64,000 bases of DNA. It comes from Chaetoderma sp. LZ-2023a (taxonomy: Eukaryota; Mollusca; Caudofoveata; Chaetodermatida; Chaetodermatidae). A program made the translations under genes and the position numbers. Positions 51,801-53,507 of this stretch are shown here, in pieces. The stretch spans positions 108,089,387-108,153,386 of the forward strand of contig CM067370.1 of NCBI GenBank assembly GCA_034401795.1, given 5' to 3'. The notes under the pieces are model-generated. The model saw only the letters and a list, made by a program, of their open reading frames with translations. It made no database searches and was not told the DNA's origin. Every line of letters begins with the position of its first letter. Position 1 is the first letter of the stretch.

Positions 51801-53507
51801 CATATGTCAAGACATTCTCGACGCAAGTAACCAAACTGGTAACGCGCCTACCACAAAAAATAGAAATGATCATTAAAATCATTCTTATAACACCTACAAC
51901 AACATACAACCACTTATCTTGGGAGGTTTCTTCCTCTTACCAGACATCTTGATGATCTTTATCGACAACTTTCAAATCCACAGGCTGATTTCAATAAGTA
52001 ATAAACTTATAAATTAGATGCAAATTTTTTTTTAGCACCATTCCCATCTACAGTAGGAAAAGGAATGAAATCATGGTTGCTACAACAAGGTCATGTGATA
52101 GCTATCAGTCAATGAGGTTGTCATTGTGCTTAATGACCTCCTCAGTGGCTATGGATTAACCATCTTCTTGCCTCATTCCGAGATATAGAATTCAAGCGAA
52201 TTACTATGGATCTCATCATTAGAGAGAGTATGGAGATTCCTGAAGAAGCATTCAGTCACTTTGTAACCGCAATACCCATCAAACATTGGCTGTAAAAAAT
52301 TCATCCTACTATGCTTCCCTTCAGAGAAGGAAAGAGCTCTAGTAATGCAAGGAGATAGGTTGTAATGTAGTAATAACTGCGGTGTGTCTAGATACATTTC
52401 GCCGATATGCAATCCCCACCGAGTTCTTGTCTCTCTCTTGTCTATGTCTTGTCATACAAAATTTGTAATTAATCCATTCAAGCTAACTGAAGTTATCGAG
52501 CGGAAACTACAAAAGGTACGATTTTTCAAGAAATAAAGGGGGATAACTGTGGTGGGTTTGGACACATTTCGCAGATATGCAATCCCCACTGAGGTCTTGT
52601 CATAAGTTGACATTCCAAATTTGAAATTAATCCATTTAAGTTAACTGGAGCGAAAACCACATATTTTATGATTTTTCAAGAAATCAAGAGGGATAACTCC
52701 AGTGGGTCTGGACACATTTTGCCGATATGCAATCCCCACCGAGGTCTTGTCATAAGGAGTTGACATACCAAATTTGAAATGAATTTATTCAAGCTAACTG
52801 AAATTATAGAATGGAAACTAACTGCGGACATATGCATGCACGCACGCGCGGGGCCCCGTTTCTGTAGTCCCCATCGACGATGTTGGGGGACTAATAACGT
52901 ATTGAACATGAGTTCACACTCATATTTTGCCATGCATATTCCATCCATGGTTTTCATGATTGCACAGGTGGGCCTTTGATAATGGTGACATAACTGGACA
53001 CTAATAGATAGCGTCAATCATAATAGAAACGGTATACTAGCTATGATGACATGCTTAGAGTGTTATCCTTTAAGCTCCTGCGTGTGTGCGTGCGTGCAAG
53101 TGTGCATACGTGCCTGTGCCAACATTGTAGTTAATTGTAACATATACAATAAATGATATATATAATTTTTGCGAATCCACCACCGAATCCCGAAATACCA
53201 AGGAGGAAGTGGGTACGTGTTGGTATACATCCCATTCTGATGAGTTGCATTTCTTGTTCATCAAATTATGGCCAACATTCTATCGACATGATTTTATGGT
53301 AATGGACATGCATCTGACATTCTAACTGAAGTCAATAATCTGATAATGTCGACACGCTTTAACAGGTTAAACATATAACTTCTTCACATTTCAAATTTAC
53401 TCACCTGTCTGTCCAATGCATTCCGATAGATTGCCAAAAATCAGCTTCTTTTCATTTAAGCTGCAATTAGTGAGTTTCTGTGCAAATGTCTTCAAACACG
53501 TAGTTAA
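1317..53507 (-). CDS. GCN1: GCN1, 16 internal exons of the N-terminal quarter (partial gene)
   Basis: GCN1 is a very large cytosolic HEAT-repeat protein. It binds translating and collided ribosomes and activates the eIF2-alpha kinase GCN2 in the amino-acid starvation response. Sixteen exons were placed by similarity to the human protein, in order: 53405-53507, 50164-50362, 47016-47124, 45069-45167, 39851-39985, 35722-35790, 27876-27984, 24896-24970, 24008-24136, 21939-22091, 20127-20224, 15400-15475, 10886-11038, 9544-9636, 3271-3346, 1317-1476. They sum to 1836 nt (612 codons) with no stop, all GT/AG, all phases compatible. Strong landmarks are NLARQCSDS, GSEGKLT, LALWCN-type and KLTEWFK. 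Only N-terminal HEAT repeats are present. The central eEF3-like and GCN2-binding parts lie left of the window. The initiator exon was not found. The gene looks intact and functional, with introns up to 7.7 kb loaded with repeats. Confidence 0.95.
1480..1750. other. Intron sequence, no feature
   Basis: This is AT-rich sequence with a short GCGTGCGTGCGTGT run near 1553. Nothing else is recognised. Confidence 0.5.
1750..2895. repeat. Family R3 tandem array, copy 1
   Basis: About six units of roughly 155 bp are present. Each contains 'ggcggccatcttggatttt', 'atcatcgtcaatttcgatag', 'gtttcttccccagacctagt', 'ccctatgaagtttcaaagcg' and 'gttatcatccggaaaccaat'. The array starts with 'gatgacaaaccaatga' and ends in a pyrimidine-rich 'cgcccgcccgcccacc' stretch. 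A second copy at 53.76-56.5 kb starts and ends the same way. All ORFs inside are reading-frame shadows of the repeat. Confidence 0.85.
2896..3270. other. Intron, no feature
   Basis: This stretch is AT-rich after about 3030. No coding or structured repeat was recognised. Confidence 0.5.
3271..3346 (-). CDS. GCN1: GCN1 exon o
   Basis: It is 76 nt, phase 1 to 2, reading LHNVVRLAERLLLDHPQKLS then DNMA. It matches human LCTVLHLTERLFLDHPHRLT. The acceptor is TTTCTTTCAG and the donor GTAATC. The preceding intron (3347-9543) contains family T copy 1 and the unidentified gene cluster. Confidence 0.95.
3347..4462. other. Intron, largely featureless
   Basis: It is mostly AT-rich. A GC-richer block at about 4015-4340 is open in two antiparallel frames for 80-94 codons, but shows no recognisable protein pattern. 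It may be an unidentified short interspersed element. No tRNA-like A/B boxes were recognised. Confidence 0.4.
4463..6253. mobile_element. Family T element, copy 1
   Basis: It begins 'acaagaggcccaagg' followed by 'gtcgctcacctgg' and ends with 'cataagctcacttggcc', 'tttcaggcc' and a 'gagctaa'. The ends are imperfect inverted repeats (GCTCACCTGG against CCAGGTGAGC). The interior repeats a block with 'atccaagatggccgcc' and 'tatccgaca' at about 5033 and 5580. The 3' part carries the 'gacggacgga..cacgacgga' purine tract typical of this family. No transposase. It is non-autonomous and of unknown superfamily. Confidence 0.75.
6298..6366 (+). promoter_or_regulatory. Core promoter: two CCAAT boxes, CRE, TATA
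   Basis: CTGATTGGCTG occurs twice (6298-6308 and about 6320-6330; ATTGG is CCAAT reversed). A perfect CRE palindrome TGACGTCA is at 6345-6352 and TATAAA at 6360-6365. Spacing fits an RNA polymerase II promoter with a start near 6390, about 60 bp ahead of the first ATG of the following ORF. This combination is absent from the surrounding repeats. Confidence 0.7.
6450..6772 (+). CDS. Unidentified spliced ORF, exons 1 and 2
   Basis: Exon 1 (6450-6522) starts at the first ATG below the promoter and encodes MGEVLTDCGTYITAVPFGIE plus ISCA, ending in a strong GTGAGT donor in phase 1. A TTTTCCAG acceptor at 6611-6614 opens exon 2 in the matching frame (HSQKSFSADGPCGPD... to VEPK) with a TGA at 6689-6691. 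The same frame then stays open for 26 more codons to TAA at 6770-6772. No family was recognised. The product would be a roughly 50-residue peptide, or 77 with readthrough. Splicing is predicted by eye only. Confidence 0.45.
6785..6949 (+). CDS. Unidentified open segment, possible exon 3
   Basis: This is a 54-codon open frame without an ATG, entered after a TTTTAG (6778-6783) or TTGCAG (6785-6790) acceptor. It begins LQSGGTLPGASQELCDVFRT and contains YAHAYLITTVALLV, then ends LQHTV-stop. Base composition is closer to coding than the AT-rich gaps around it. A donor-like GTGTAAAT overlaps its end. It is unrecognised and may belong to the gene starting at 6450. Confidence 0.35.
   Translation: MQSGGTLPGASQELCDVFRTVYPVYAHAYLITTVALLVNGQLSNYQTETLQHTV
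7011..7141 (+). CDS. Unidentified open segment, possible exon 4
   Basis: After a polypyrimidine TTCTTCTTCAG acceptor (7000-7010), a 42-codon frame reads LRVSRINSLLAEIFPATSES and on to YELLLYR-stop. It has an amphipathic protein-like pattern but no recognised family. An alternative frame of 28 codons is also open, so the reading frame is uncertain. Confidence 0.3.
7142..7490. other. AT-rich gap in the unidentified cluster
   Basis: Two near-repeats of 'actaggtactgatgac'-type sequence lie here, with no sustained open frame. It reads like an intron or spacer between the open segments. Confidence 0.4.
7577..7888 (+). CDS. Unidentified open segments around a possible mini-intron
   Basis: A 20-codon segment (7577-7636, ending PAVVDM) meets TAA inside a GTAACACC donor-like sequence. 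It is followed by an 82-codon frame (7640-7888) that begins HQTLARLYKLAIYLRAPPAA and includes GNYGGFRAVITSV and TLPQYLRIPVSLDSP. A TTACCTTAG acceptor at 7673-7681 would remove a 45-nt intron. The protein is leucine/proline-rich with no recognised domain. No initiating ATG matches the upstream segment. Confidence 0.35.
8061..8207 (+). CDS. Unidentified 48-residue ORF
   Basis: An ATG-initiated frame encodes MDMSLTPTINTTALSKLLMS and continues to SYDPGAVAP-stop. It is followed by AATAAA at 8264-8269 and 8360-8365. A second frame over the same bases (HVKVTSDGYVSYSHHKYYCA...) is also open, so either or both may be coding. No family was recognised. Confidence 0.35.
   Translation: MDMSLTPTINTTALSKLLMSTVNCPGDVICGYGAMVTGSSYDPGAVAP
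8264..8365 (+). terminator. Two polyadenylation signals
   Basis: AATAAA occurs at 8264-8269 and 8360-8365, just below the last plus-strand open segment and just before the stop of the convergent minus-strand ORF. This suggests a shared transcription end. Confidence 0.45.
8373..8580 (-). CDS. Unidentified small basic ORF
   Basis: The 65-codon frame starts upstream of an internal ATG (MPLTPKRRKRAGKKGHSCSN) and ends VGPKILNW-stop. The PKRRKRAGKK cluster resembles a nuclear-localisation or nucleic-acid-binding tail. It is convergent with the plus-strand ORFs. There is no family match. It may be the last exon of a longer minus-strand transcript that includes the next ORF. Confidence 0.4.
8841..9056 (-). 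CDS. Unidentified glycine-rich ORF
   Basis: An open frame runs to a stop at 8841, with a cysteine cluster (RCTACTGC) followed by VGGLVSYGSRGYGSRFVTPE, GLAGGTITFQWGRATIVAEI and VRVTGMSGH-stop. The alternating Gly/hydrophobic pattern suggests beta-rich structure. There is no in-frame ATG at the N-terminus, so it is probably an exon or fragment. It is GC-richer than its surroundings. No family was recognised. Confidence 0.4.
   Translation of the reverse strand, partial: PLRCTACTGCVGGLVSYGSRGYGSRFVTPEGIKTGLAGGTITFQWGRATIVAEIEPHGLIPTVRVTGMSGH
9060..9543. other. Intron, no feature
   Basis: AT-rich sequence, no repeat or coding signal recognised. Confidence 0.5.
9544..9636 (-). CDS. GCN1: GCN1 exon n
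   Basis: It is 93 nt, phase 1 to 1, reading EAKLVPFWSVLLDADKQMVF then SEKFLTSVTSD. It matches human EAKLSSFWQLIVDEKKQVFT. Acceptor TTTTTAG and donor GTAAGG. Confidence 0.95.
9752..10500. repeat. Family V repeat, copy 2 (reverse)
   Basis: It runs from 'ggaattccgtggaattaaat' and 'gtctcacctgtctcc' to 'tgacacatatgtctcgcttt'. It has three or four units with 'gttccaataggattaaccaa' and 'taagcaaccatgtacccaag'. It is the same element as copy 1 in reverse orientation. Confidence 0.8.
10501..10885. other. Intron, no feature
   Basis: A palindromic 'acttaagtacag'/'cttacatgtaagtac' patch lies near 10563-10600. Nothing else is recognised. Confidence 0.4.
10886..11038 (-). CDS. GCN1: GCN1 exon m
   Basis: It is 153 nt, phase 1 to 1, reading GDTLFTGMQLIPLLLSVLEK then ASSQTSQPQLVTEALSSMCV and on to QIEA. 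It matches human GDTLLQALDLLPLLIQTVEKAASQ. Its acceptor is CACAG. Confidence 0.96.
11345..12000. repeat. Family R4 repeat, copy 1
   Basis: It shares a long nearly identical segment with 38545-39680: 'aatcaataaattgatgtatg', 'ctccccgaaggcatactctg', then units with 'agtttggtgaccatatgtga', 'aaactatggcccggacaaac' and 'ttttctgtgatattcagt'. Each unit also carries the palindrome 'gtaggtcagcatgacctac'. It is non-coding and its frames are shadows. Confidence 0.8.
12100..12345. repeat. Cluster of short GTACCCGA-like motifs
   Basis: About ten irregularly spaced GTACCCGA / GTACCCGGA / GTACCCAA motifs occur within 250 bp, mostly followed by TTGTG or TTTGG. Spacing is uneven, so this is not a simple tandem repeat. 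Confidence 0.6.
12633..13337 (-). CDS. Two-finger C2H2 protein, probable retroelement ORF fragment
   Basis: A clean ATG-initiated 234-codon frame. The N-terminus holds two C2H2 zinc fingers: Cys6, Cys9, His22, His27 and Cys35, Cys38, His51, His56 (CPKCEANF...RHNRVVH; CLECGQSS...HLRTLH). The rest is a low-complexity Ser/Pro/Thr-rich region ending in an acidic DCLDEDDIWENE stretch. This layout resembles the N-terminal nucleic-acid-binding part of non-LTR or Penelope-like polyproteins, but no reverse transcriptase follows. It starts 209 bp below a Penelope endonuclease fragment on the same strand. A host or domesticated gene is possible. No function is assigned. Confidence 0.5.
   Translation of the reverse strand: MDRHQCPKCEANFAWRTSLVRHNRVVHLKQGFWWCLECGQSSTRTRDFRAHLRTLHSIYISPEKHLPPQPSALNTSRLHARTPLHAPLHLSHIHHTAQKEKPSSTSSTDHRSASPRPPTPAPFAERCDSPPTTPRAIPQTDESSNHSQLDTPPASITNYSAPLSSPELDSSTEGPSTPATATPVFNPWRNSPDSGVSGPSAEEHYQADILNDCLDEDDIWENELGGNRPPTNFR
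13547..14135 (-). mobile_element. Penelope-like element, GIY-YIG endonuclease fragment
   Basis: The frame begins upstream of any ATG (PPLFGHRRNPSFKDMLIMAK) and ends GINHADW-stop at 13547. From the first Met at 14044, residues 27-35 and 46-48 carry the Cys/His knuckle typical of Penelope endonucleases. NVVYLITC (65-72) and KQYIGET (77-83) are the GIY-YIG core. Arg90, His94 and a C-terminal Glu in KEFEKLWIHQL complete it. The reverse transcriptase is absent, so this is a 5'-truncated copy, the usual fate of such insertions. In-frame homology fades near 14135. Confidence 0.88.
14549..14677. repeat. Inverted repeat / MITE-like hairpin
   Basis: Two arms of about 55 bp ('aactcggtcacttttcatat' opposite 'atatgaatagtgacctcgtt') are near-perfect reverse complements around a short loop at about 14611. 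It could be a MITE or foldback element. No clear target duplication was seen. Confidence 0.6.
14800..14935. repeat. H2 hairpin, copy 1
   Basis: The outer arms are 'tccatttgcaggccaagag' and 'ttggcttgcaaatgga'. The inner arms are 'taccactgaaatgactagct' and 'gccagtcattccaggg'. The same structure recurs at 15.93, 19.86, 21.43, 24.38, 46.33, 47.73 and 50.74 kb. Confidence 0.7.
15090..15370. repeat. Family C, one-ended fragment
   Basis: It contains 'catgacatcataatcaacta', half an H1 hairpin ('ctgttgaatattttgaaact'), 'gatcgatcgattccaacat' and the terminal 'aaaggtccatt'. It matches the right half of the complete copy at 22648-23852. Confidence 0.6.
15400..15475 (-). CDS. GCN1: GCN1 exon l
   Basis: It is 76 nt, phase 0 to 1, reading KAMTLKTSTSSVRNAYINCM then LSSYH. 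It matches human KAFSLKTSTSAVRHAYLQCM. The donor is GTGAGT. One end of a family C repeat stops about 28 bp past this donor. Confidence 0.96.
15852..15909. repeat. (AT)n microsatellite
   Basis: About 29 AT units in the intron between exons k and l. Confidence 0.95.
15930..16065. repeat. H2 hairpin, diverged copy
   Basis: It has 'tatcactgcaatgactggct' and 'gtcagttattacagtgatat' inner arms, with an outer 'ttgccttgcaaaagcacaa'. Confidence 0.55.
16175..16306. mobile_element. Left part of an element split by family T
   Basis: It begins 'ataccgtcatttctcgacta' 'aaggccaccctcgaatata'. The sequence stops at the edge of the T copy at 16307. The right part appears to resume at about 18825, suggesting that T inserted into it. 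Confidence 0.4.
16307..18824. mobile_element. Family T element, copy 2 (with extra 3' end)
   Basis: The 5' terminus is at 16307. 'aagatggccgccaaaccgtt'-type blocks recur at about 16827, 17434 and 18178 (spacing about 610-740). One GAGCTAA-type terminus is at about 18089 and a second at 18824, so two copies or an extended array end here. A run of about 15 C lies at 16690. The long frames are shadows. Confidence 0.75.
18825..19745. mobile_element. Right part of the split element
   Basis: It shares 'gaccaacatcaaatgatcca', 'gttggtgagccgctgg', 'gcgattggaggcgctgtgtg' and 'gttcctatcgcgc' with 54.6-55.1 kb inside the hAT element. A segment of about 65 bp containing 'gagccgctgg' and 'gaggcgctgtgtgatcttat' is duplicated in tandem at 19150-19270. 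Confidence 0.5.
19862..19990. repeat. H2 hairpin
   Basis: It has 'taccactggaatgagtgact' against 'aatcgagcccaacattacag' inner arms and 'ttcttggcctgcaaatagac' as the outer arm. Confidence 0.6.
20127..20224 (-). CDS. GCN1: GCN1 exon k
   Basis: It is 98 nt, phase 1 to 0, reading VQETTLVQAVMMMALWCNKF then TTAVPDKLTEWFK. It matches human LVHAVSVLALWCNRFTMEVP...KLTEWFK. Donor GTAATG. Confidence 0.97.
20369..20497. repeat. Family C, single terminus
   Basis: This is one terminal inverted repeat ('aatggacctttccattttta' 'gctatgcctcgcccatct') followed by 'gatcgatcgatctctgaact' and then unrelated sequence. It is a one-ended fragment. Confidence 0.6.
20498..21420. other. Intron, no feature
   Basis: AT-rich sequence with a short 'attatattattattat' run near 21000. 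Nothing recognised. Confidence 0.5.
21430..21555. repeat. H2 hairpin
   Basis: It has 'atgtatcactggaatgcctt' opposite 'ccagtcattccagtgataca', with long complementary arms. Confidence 0.7.
21747..21836. repeat. (AT)n microsatellite
   Basis: About 45 uninterrupted AT units, roughly 100 bp into the intron after GCN1 exon j. It translates as an Ile-Tyr run that is not coding. Confidence 0.97.
21939..22091 (-). CDS. GCN1: GCN1 exon j
   Basis: It is 153 nt (51 codons), phase 1 to 1, starting GSEGKLTLIEQKLSVIQSLG and ending KFLPLLQQE. It matches human GSEGKLTVVAQKMSVLSGIG...LFIPFLQQE. A 45-unit AT microsatellite lies about 100 bp into the following intron. Confidence 0.97.
22092..22647. other. Intron, no feature
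   Basis: A short (AC)n run lies at about 22199-22217. The rest is AT-rich and unrecognised. Confidence 0.5.
22648..23852. mobile_element. Family C element, complete copy with ~80-bp TIRs
   Basis: Both ends match over about 80 bp as inverted repeats ('aatggacctttctagtttta' and, reversed, 'aatggacctttccattttta', then 'gctatgccccgcccatctct' in both). The interior has H1 hairpins at 22779-22873 and 23635-23724 and the 'catcataatccactacgtga' segment. No transposase was found. An unambiguous target duplication was not seen. Confidence 0.65.
23635..23724. repeat. H1 hairpin, best-formed copy
   Basis: A near-perfect 90-bp palindrome. The arm runs 'ctgttgaatattttgaaact' then 'aatttgactgggcgctgttg', closes on CCATAGG and returns on the other strand. 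Similar hairpins lie at 22779, 27170, 27437, 33950, 35295, 35965, 36316, 38290, 44748 and 63117. Confidence 0.85.
24008..24136 (-). CDS. GCN1: GCN1 exon i
   Basis: It is 129 nt, phase 1 to 1. It encodes HLVSKDENMRQEGQRAIINL, ARQCSDSGAVETLVTQMFAL and FN. The core NLARQCSDS is identical to human GCN1. The acceptor chosen is TTCAG at 24137-24141. A nearer TAG would break the phase. Confidence 0.96.
24137..24376. other. Intron, no feature
   Basis: AT-rich, nothing recognised. Confidence 0.4.
24377..24500. repeat. H2 hairpin, well-formed copy
   Basis: 'accactggaatgactggctc' followed directly by its complement 'gagccagtcattctcgtggt', enclosed by 'atttgcagatcaagaag' and 'cttcttttagtctgcaaat'. Confidence 0.8.
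24501..24895. other. Intron, small tandem duplication only
   Basis: A 32-bp segment ('taacatttttgtgctaaaaa' 'cagttgacaat') is repeated in tandem at about 24648-24712. Confidence 0.6.
24896..24970 (-). CDS. GCN1: GCN1 exon h
   Basis: It is 75 nt, phase 1 to 1, reading GFSEMIAGLTLDMSQYVKDI then GKLIG. It matches human SLLASVTLDLSQYAMDIVKG. The donor is GTAAGT. Confidence 0.94.
24971..25447. repeat. Diverged C/H1/H2 fragments
   Basis: It has 'gggattcatttctagct' as at 23095, half an H1 arm at 25145 and half an H2 arm at 25195-25260. No coding is credible. Confidence 0.4.
25448..27092. mobile_element. Family T, divergent subfamily copy 3
   Basis: It has the same termini ('acaagaggcccaagggcctg' and 'gatgagctaata'). 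The interior is a different tandem unit of about 300 bp: 'aaaatccaagatggccaccg', 'attgaccaatcaaaattctg', 'tatacaagttctgaa' and 'cctagtattcttcc'. About five units. The same subfamily occurs at 47.88-49.37 kb. Confidence 0.7.
27170..27262. repeat. H1 hairpin
   Basis: The arms 'ttgaatattttgaaattaat' and 'attaatttcaaaatattcaa' enclose 'ttgctgccttaggcag'. Confidence 0.8.
27417..27868. repeat. Tandem duplication of about 220 bp carrying an H1-like hairpin
   Basis: Two consecutive copies contain 'agaaatcttctgttgaatat', 'ttgtattgggagacattgct', 'aaatatttaacagtac' and 'aaatgggcatagtctaaatg'. A third relative lies at 46795-46945. The second copy ends at the donor of exon g. Confidence 0.75.
27876..27984 (-). 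CDS. GCN1: GCN1 exon g
   Basis: It is 109 nt, phase 0 to 1, reading ESSKNLLRHVTHDDFKTDIL and ending NPEIFLE plus one base. It corresponds to human LLRYLSHSEFKDLILP...LLRSPENV. The intron before it (27985-35721) holds a whole LINE remnant and a family T element. Confidence 0.95.
28055..29806. mobile_element. Family T, copy 4, with a nested insertion
   Basis: The 5' terminus is 'tacaagaggccaacggggcc' and the 3' terminus 'tcaggccaggtgagctagc'. The element is interrupted at 28518-29290 by unrelated sequence flanked by a 14-bp duplication. Confidence 0.7.
28518..29290. mobile_element. 773-bp insertion with 14-bp target duplication
   Basis: 'caattatgattgaa' is present at 28504-28517 and again at 29291-29304, once in each flank. 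The family T sequence continues correctly across the gap. The insert ends carry TAACTAC close to each terminus in inverted orientation (start 'actaactacgc', end 'tttgtagttattaag'). No poly(A) tail and no recognised ORF. A 14-bp duplication suggests a retroposon or another element class. Identity unknown. Confidence 0.65.
29807..30200 (+). other. Unidentified 72-codon ORF (29844-30062) before the LINE
   Basis: It starts with a true ATG and reads MQTKRNPFKDRLSIQMYASQ then AGNPHHNGSSSTGNRFSEPV to APTSK-stop. Composition is protein-like, but no domain was recognised. It may be an upstream remnant of the LINE that follows. Confidence 0.3.
30202..32765 (+). mobile_element. Degenerate non-LTR (LINE) retrotransposon
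   Basis: It is 5'-truncated and frame-broken. The first part (30202-30765) is the C-terminal half of an APE-type endonuclease: FNDRVG in place of DFNARVG, then TAFKHPCRHRTTWTGH, NQIDFILCK and SAHKPVI for the SDH block. Reverse transcriptase follows in 31267-31923 (LRPIVPLNSIRKIL; DMSQAVDTIK; SIGSPQGDGLSPVLFTCYL) and shifts frame to 31854-32276 with the catalytic YADD at 31932-31943. A tail (LDACHRKHLRTITGHRWPES; RWFMFGHVLRMPED) runs to about 32690. It ends in a (CATA)n tract at 32744-32762, as in RTE-like LINEs. Several stops and frameshifts: inactive. Confidence 0.88.
32766..33055. other. Intron, no feature
   Basis: No recognised structure. Confidence 0.4.
33056..33680. repeat. Family V-related tandem units
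   Basis: 'aaggtcattgtgtcatgc', 'gatataaactgctaagttga' and 'gccaaatgaaaaatgtt' recur about every 160-170 bp. Related units continue at 34290-34860. Confidence 0.6.
33681..33949. other. Non-repetitive insert in the V-like array
   Basis: It has no ORF. A 'ggtatatatacgctcggtca' patch near 33873 contains a TATA-like motif. The element is unidentified. Confidence 0.3.
33950..34040. repeat. H1 hairpin
   Basis: The arms 'ctgttgaatattttgaaact' and 'ttagtttcaaaatattcaac' enclose 'ttgctgctataggcagcaac'. Confidence 0.85.
34290..35170. repeat. Family V-related units
   Basis: Several units with 'gtttgggtccagtatgatta' and 'gagatataaactgctaagtt'. At 34858 a V terminus ('aacaagaattccatggtact') starts a partial copy that ends near 35170. 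Confidence 0.65.
35295..36410. repeat. Three H1 hairpins around exon f
   Basis: Hairpins at 35295-35392, 35965-36046 and 36316-36406 share the '(c)tgttgaatattttgaaa' arms with different centres. GCN1 exon f (35722-35790) lies between the first two. The intervening sequence is AT-rich with nothing else seen. Confidence 0.65.
35722..35790 (-). CDS. GCN1: GCN1 exon f
   Basis: It is 69 nt, phase 0 to 0, reading SSFLELYVKLIIGSRAKPKK then QWL before GTAAGT. It matches human SALLDFYMKNILMSKVKPPK. It is the shortest exon here and was too short to appear as a long ORF. Confidence 0.92.
36635..37813. mobile_element. Family T, copy 5
   Basis: Starts 'aacaagaggccaaagaggcc' and ends 'gccaggtgagctaaca'. 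It has one and a half internal units and several deletions relative to other copies. Confidence 0.7.
37814..38544. other. Intron with diverged hairpin halves
   Basis: H1-like remnants lie at 37978-38045 and 38290-38370, and a diverged H2 at 38430-38545. Nothing coding. Confidence 0.4.
38545..39680. repeat. Family R4 repeat, copy 2 (longer)
   Basis: The first about 430 bp are nearly identical to 11345-11780. Then five units of about 155 bp carry 'agtttggtgaccatatgtg', 'tcttgaaactatggcccgga' and the 'gtaggtcagcatgacctac' palindrome. It ends with a 'ggacagacggacaaatggac' purine tract and 'gcgaaatttttttttggcga'. Confidence 0.85.
39851..39985 (-). CDS. GCN1: GCN1 exon e
   Basis: It is 135 nt (45 codons), phase 0 to 0, starting FPSSVPQYSEALGG and ending VEQIQASK before GTACAA. 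It aligns with the weakly conserved human segment after WKENPGLV. It is assigned mainly by position, phase and pattern. Confidence 0.85.
40117..40457. mobile_element. 341-bp MITE with long inverted repeats and TTAA flanks
   Basis: The ends are 'aggcgcatattcacacc' and 'ggtgtgaatatgcacct'. Complementarity extends about 160 bp inwards ('gtatacttttagaggcttaa' against 'ttaagcctctaaaagtatac'). TTAA lies at both borders (40113-40116, 40458-40461), as in piggyBac-type target duplications. No ORF. Confidence 0.7.
40870..41130. repeat. Family T fragment
   Basis: 'attggctgatggtggccatg' and 'cccttgaacaaatccga' are T-internal sequence, cut off at the 5' end of the next T copy. Confidence 0.5.
41131..44299. 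mobile_element. Family T, copy 6, longest array
   Basis: The 5' terminus 'aacaagaggcccctgcg' is at 41131 and the 3' terminus 'taggtgagctaaa' at 44299. Equivalent points of the internal unit recur at about 42028, 42655, 43272 and 43879, a period of about 605-630 bp. The many 60-96 codon frames are unit shadows. Confidence 0.8.
44385..44945. repeat. Family C fragment with H1 hairpin
   Basis: 'catcataatccactatgtga', an H1 hairpin at 44748-44812 and the right terminus near 44940. Comparable to 15090-15370. Confidence 0.6.
45069..45167 (-). CDS. GCN1: GCN1 exon d
   Basis: It is 99 nt, phase 0 to 0, and reads VGVQSSLVCTALEARHTGIA through YRRMVAIWKE. It matches human VEVQCLLLLEVL...KLTKLWKE. The acceptor is GCAG and the donor GTGACG. 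Confidence 0.92.
45352..46112. repeat. Family V repeat, copy 3 (reverse)
   Basis: It runs from 'caagaattccacggaatcaa' to 'tacatgtctcactttctgct'. About four units. Confidence 0.8.
46326..46520. repeat. H2 hairpin
   Basis: 'tatcactggaatgacttgac' opposite 'gaaggtcatttcaatggtaa', with outer arms 'tttgcagaccaagagaagac' and 'gtcttctcttactatgtaaa'. Confidence 0.7.
46521..47015. repeat. AT microsatellite and relative of the 27.4-kb duplication
   Basis: A short (AT)n at about 46563-46576. 'aagaaatgtactgttgaata' and 'gaagacattgctgcctat' at 46826-46890 resemble 27437. Confidence 0.5.
47016..47124 (-). CDS. GCN1: GCN1 exon c
   Basis: It enters with one base to complete a codon, then reads RGRSADALAVLTWSCSLLSK and ends VVNQL before GTAAGT. 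It corresponds to human SAALLALTWTCLLVR. It exits in phase 0. Confidence 0.9.
47125..47875. other. Intron with an H2 hairpin
   Basis: Mostly AT-rich. A compact H2 copy lies at about 47735-47800 ('accactggaatgactggctc' then 'gagccagtcattgaagtggt'). Confidence 0.5.
47876..50016. mobile_element. Family T divergent subfamily, copies 7 and 8
   Basis: Copy 7 (47876-49365) has the ~300-bp 'gaccaatcaaaattctgtat' unit of copy 3. A second block (49380-50016) has another unit ('attttcaccaaaaaaa', 'ctagaacctaccaccata', 'atatgtcaagcagctaagga') and ends 'ttaggccaggtgaggtaa'. The 143-codon open frame at 48113-48544 is a repeat shadow. Confidence 0.7.
50164..50362 (-). CDS. GCN1: GCN1 exon b
   Basis: It enters in phase 1 and reads ELPDKALHGIMKCLLLTLSR onwards, matching human LPEGAVKGLCKLFCLTLHRY. 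Two donors are possible: GTAACA after KKQ (50175) and GTAAAT after VTP plus two bases (50164). Only the second leaves the phase the next exon needs, so it was chosen. Confidence 0.9.
50735..50870. repeat. H2 hairpin
   Basis: 'ttatcactggaaaggcgata' against 'gccagtcattccagtggtaa', outer 'atttgcagaccaaga' and 'tcttggtggcaaat'. Confidence 0.7.
51130..52840. repeat. Family R5 tandem array (~170-bp unit)
   Basis: Units with 'gataactctggtgtgtctgg', 'acacatttcgccgatatgca', 'atccccaccgaggtcttgtc' and 'tttacgatttttcaagaaat' start near 51280, 51465, 51610, 52375, 52540 and 52690. A non-repeat insertion of about 585 bp (51777-52362) interrupts the array after 'caagaaatc'. Confidence 0.8.
52841..53404. 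other. Intron, no feature
   Basis: A short (GT/GC)n-like run lies near 53082-53110. Nothing else. Confidence 0.5.
53405..53507 (-). CDS. GCN1: GCN1 exon a (first recognisable exon)
   Basis: It starts after a TTCTTTCAG acceptor and reads LTTCLKTFAQKLTNCSLNEK onwards to a Q-T, ending with one spare base before GTGAGT. It matches the human segment near residue 10 (ETLKRFAGKVTTAS). The assumed entry phase is 0, so the missing first coding exon should encode only about ten residues and end on a codon boundary. Confidence 0.88.
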
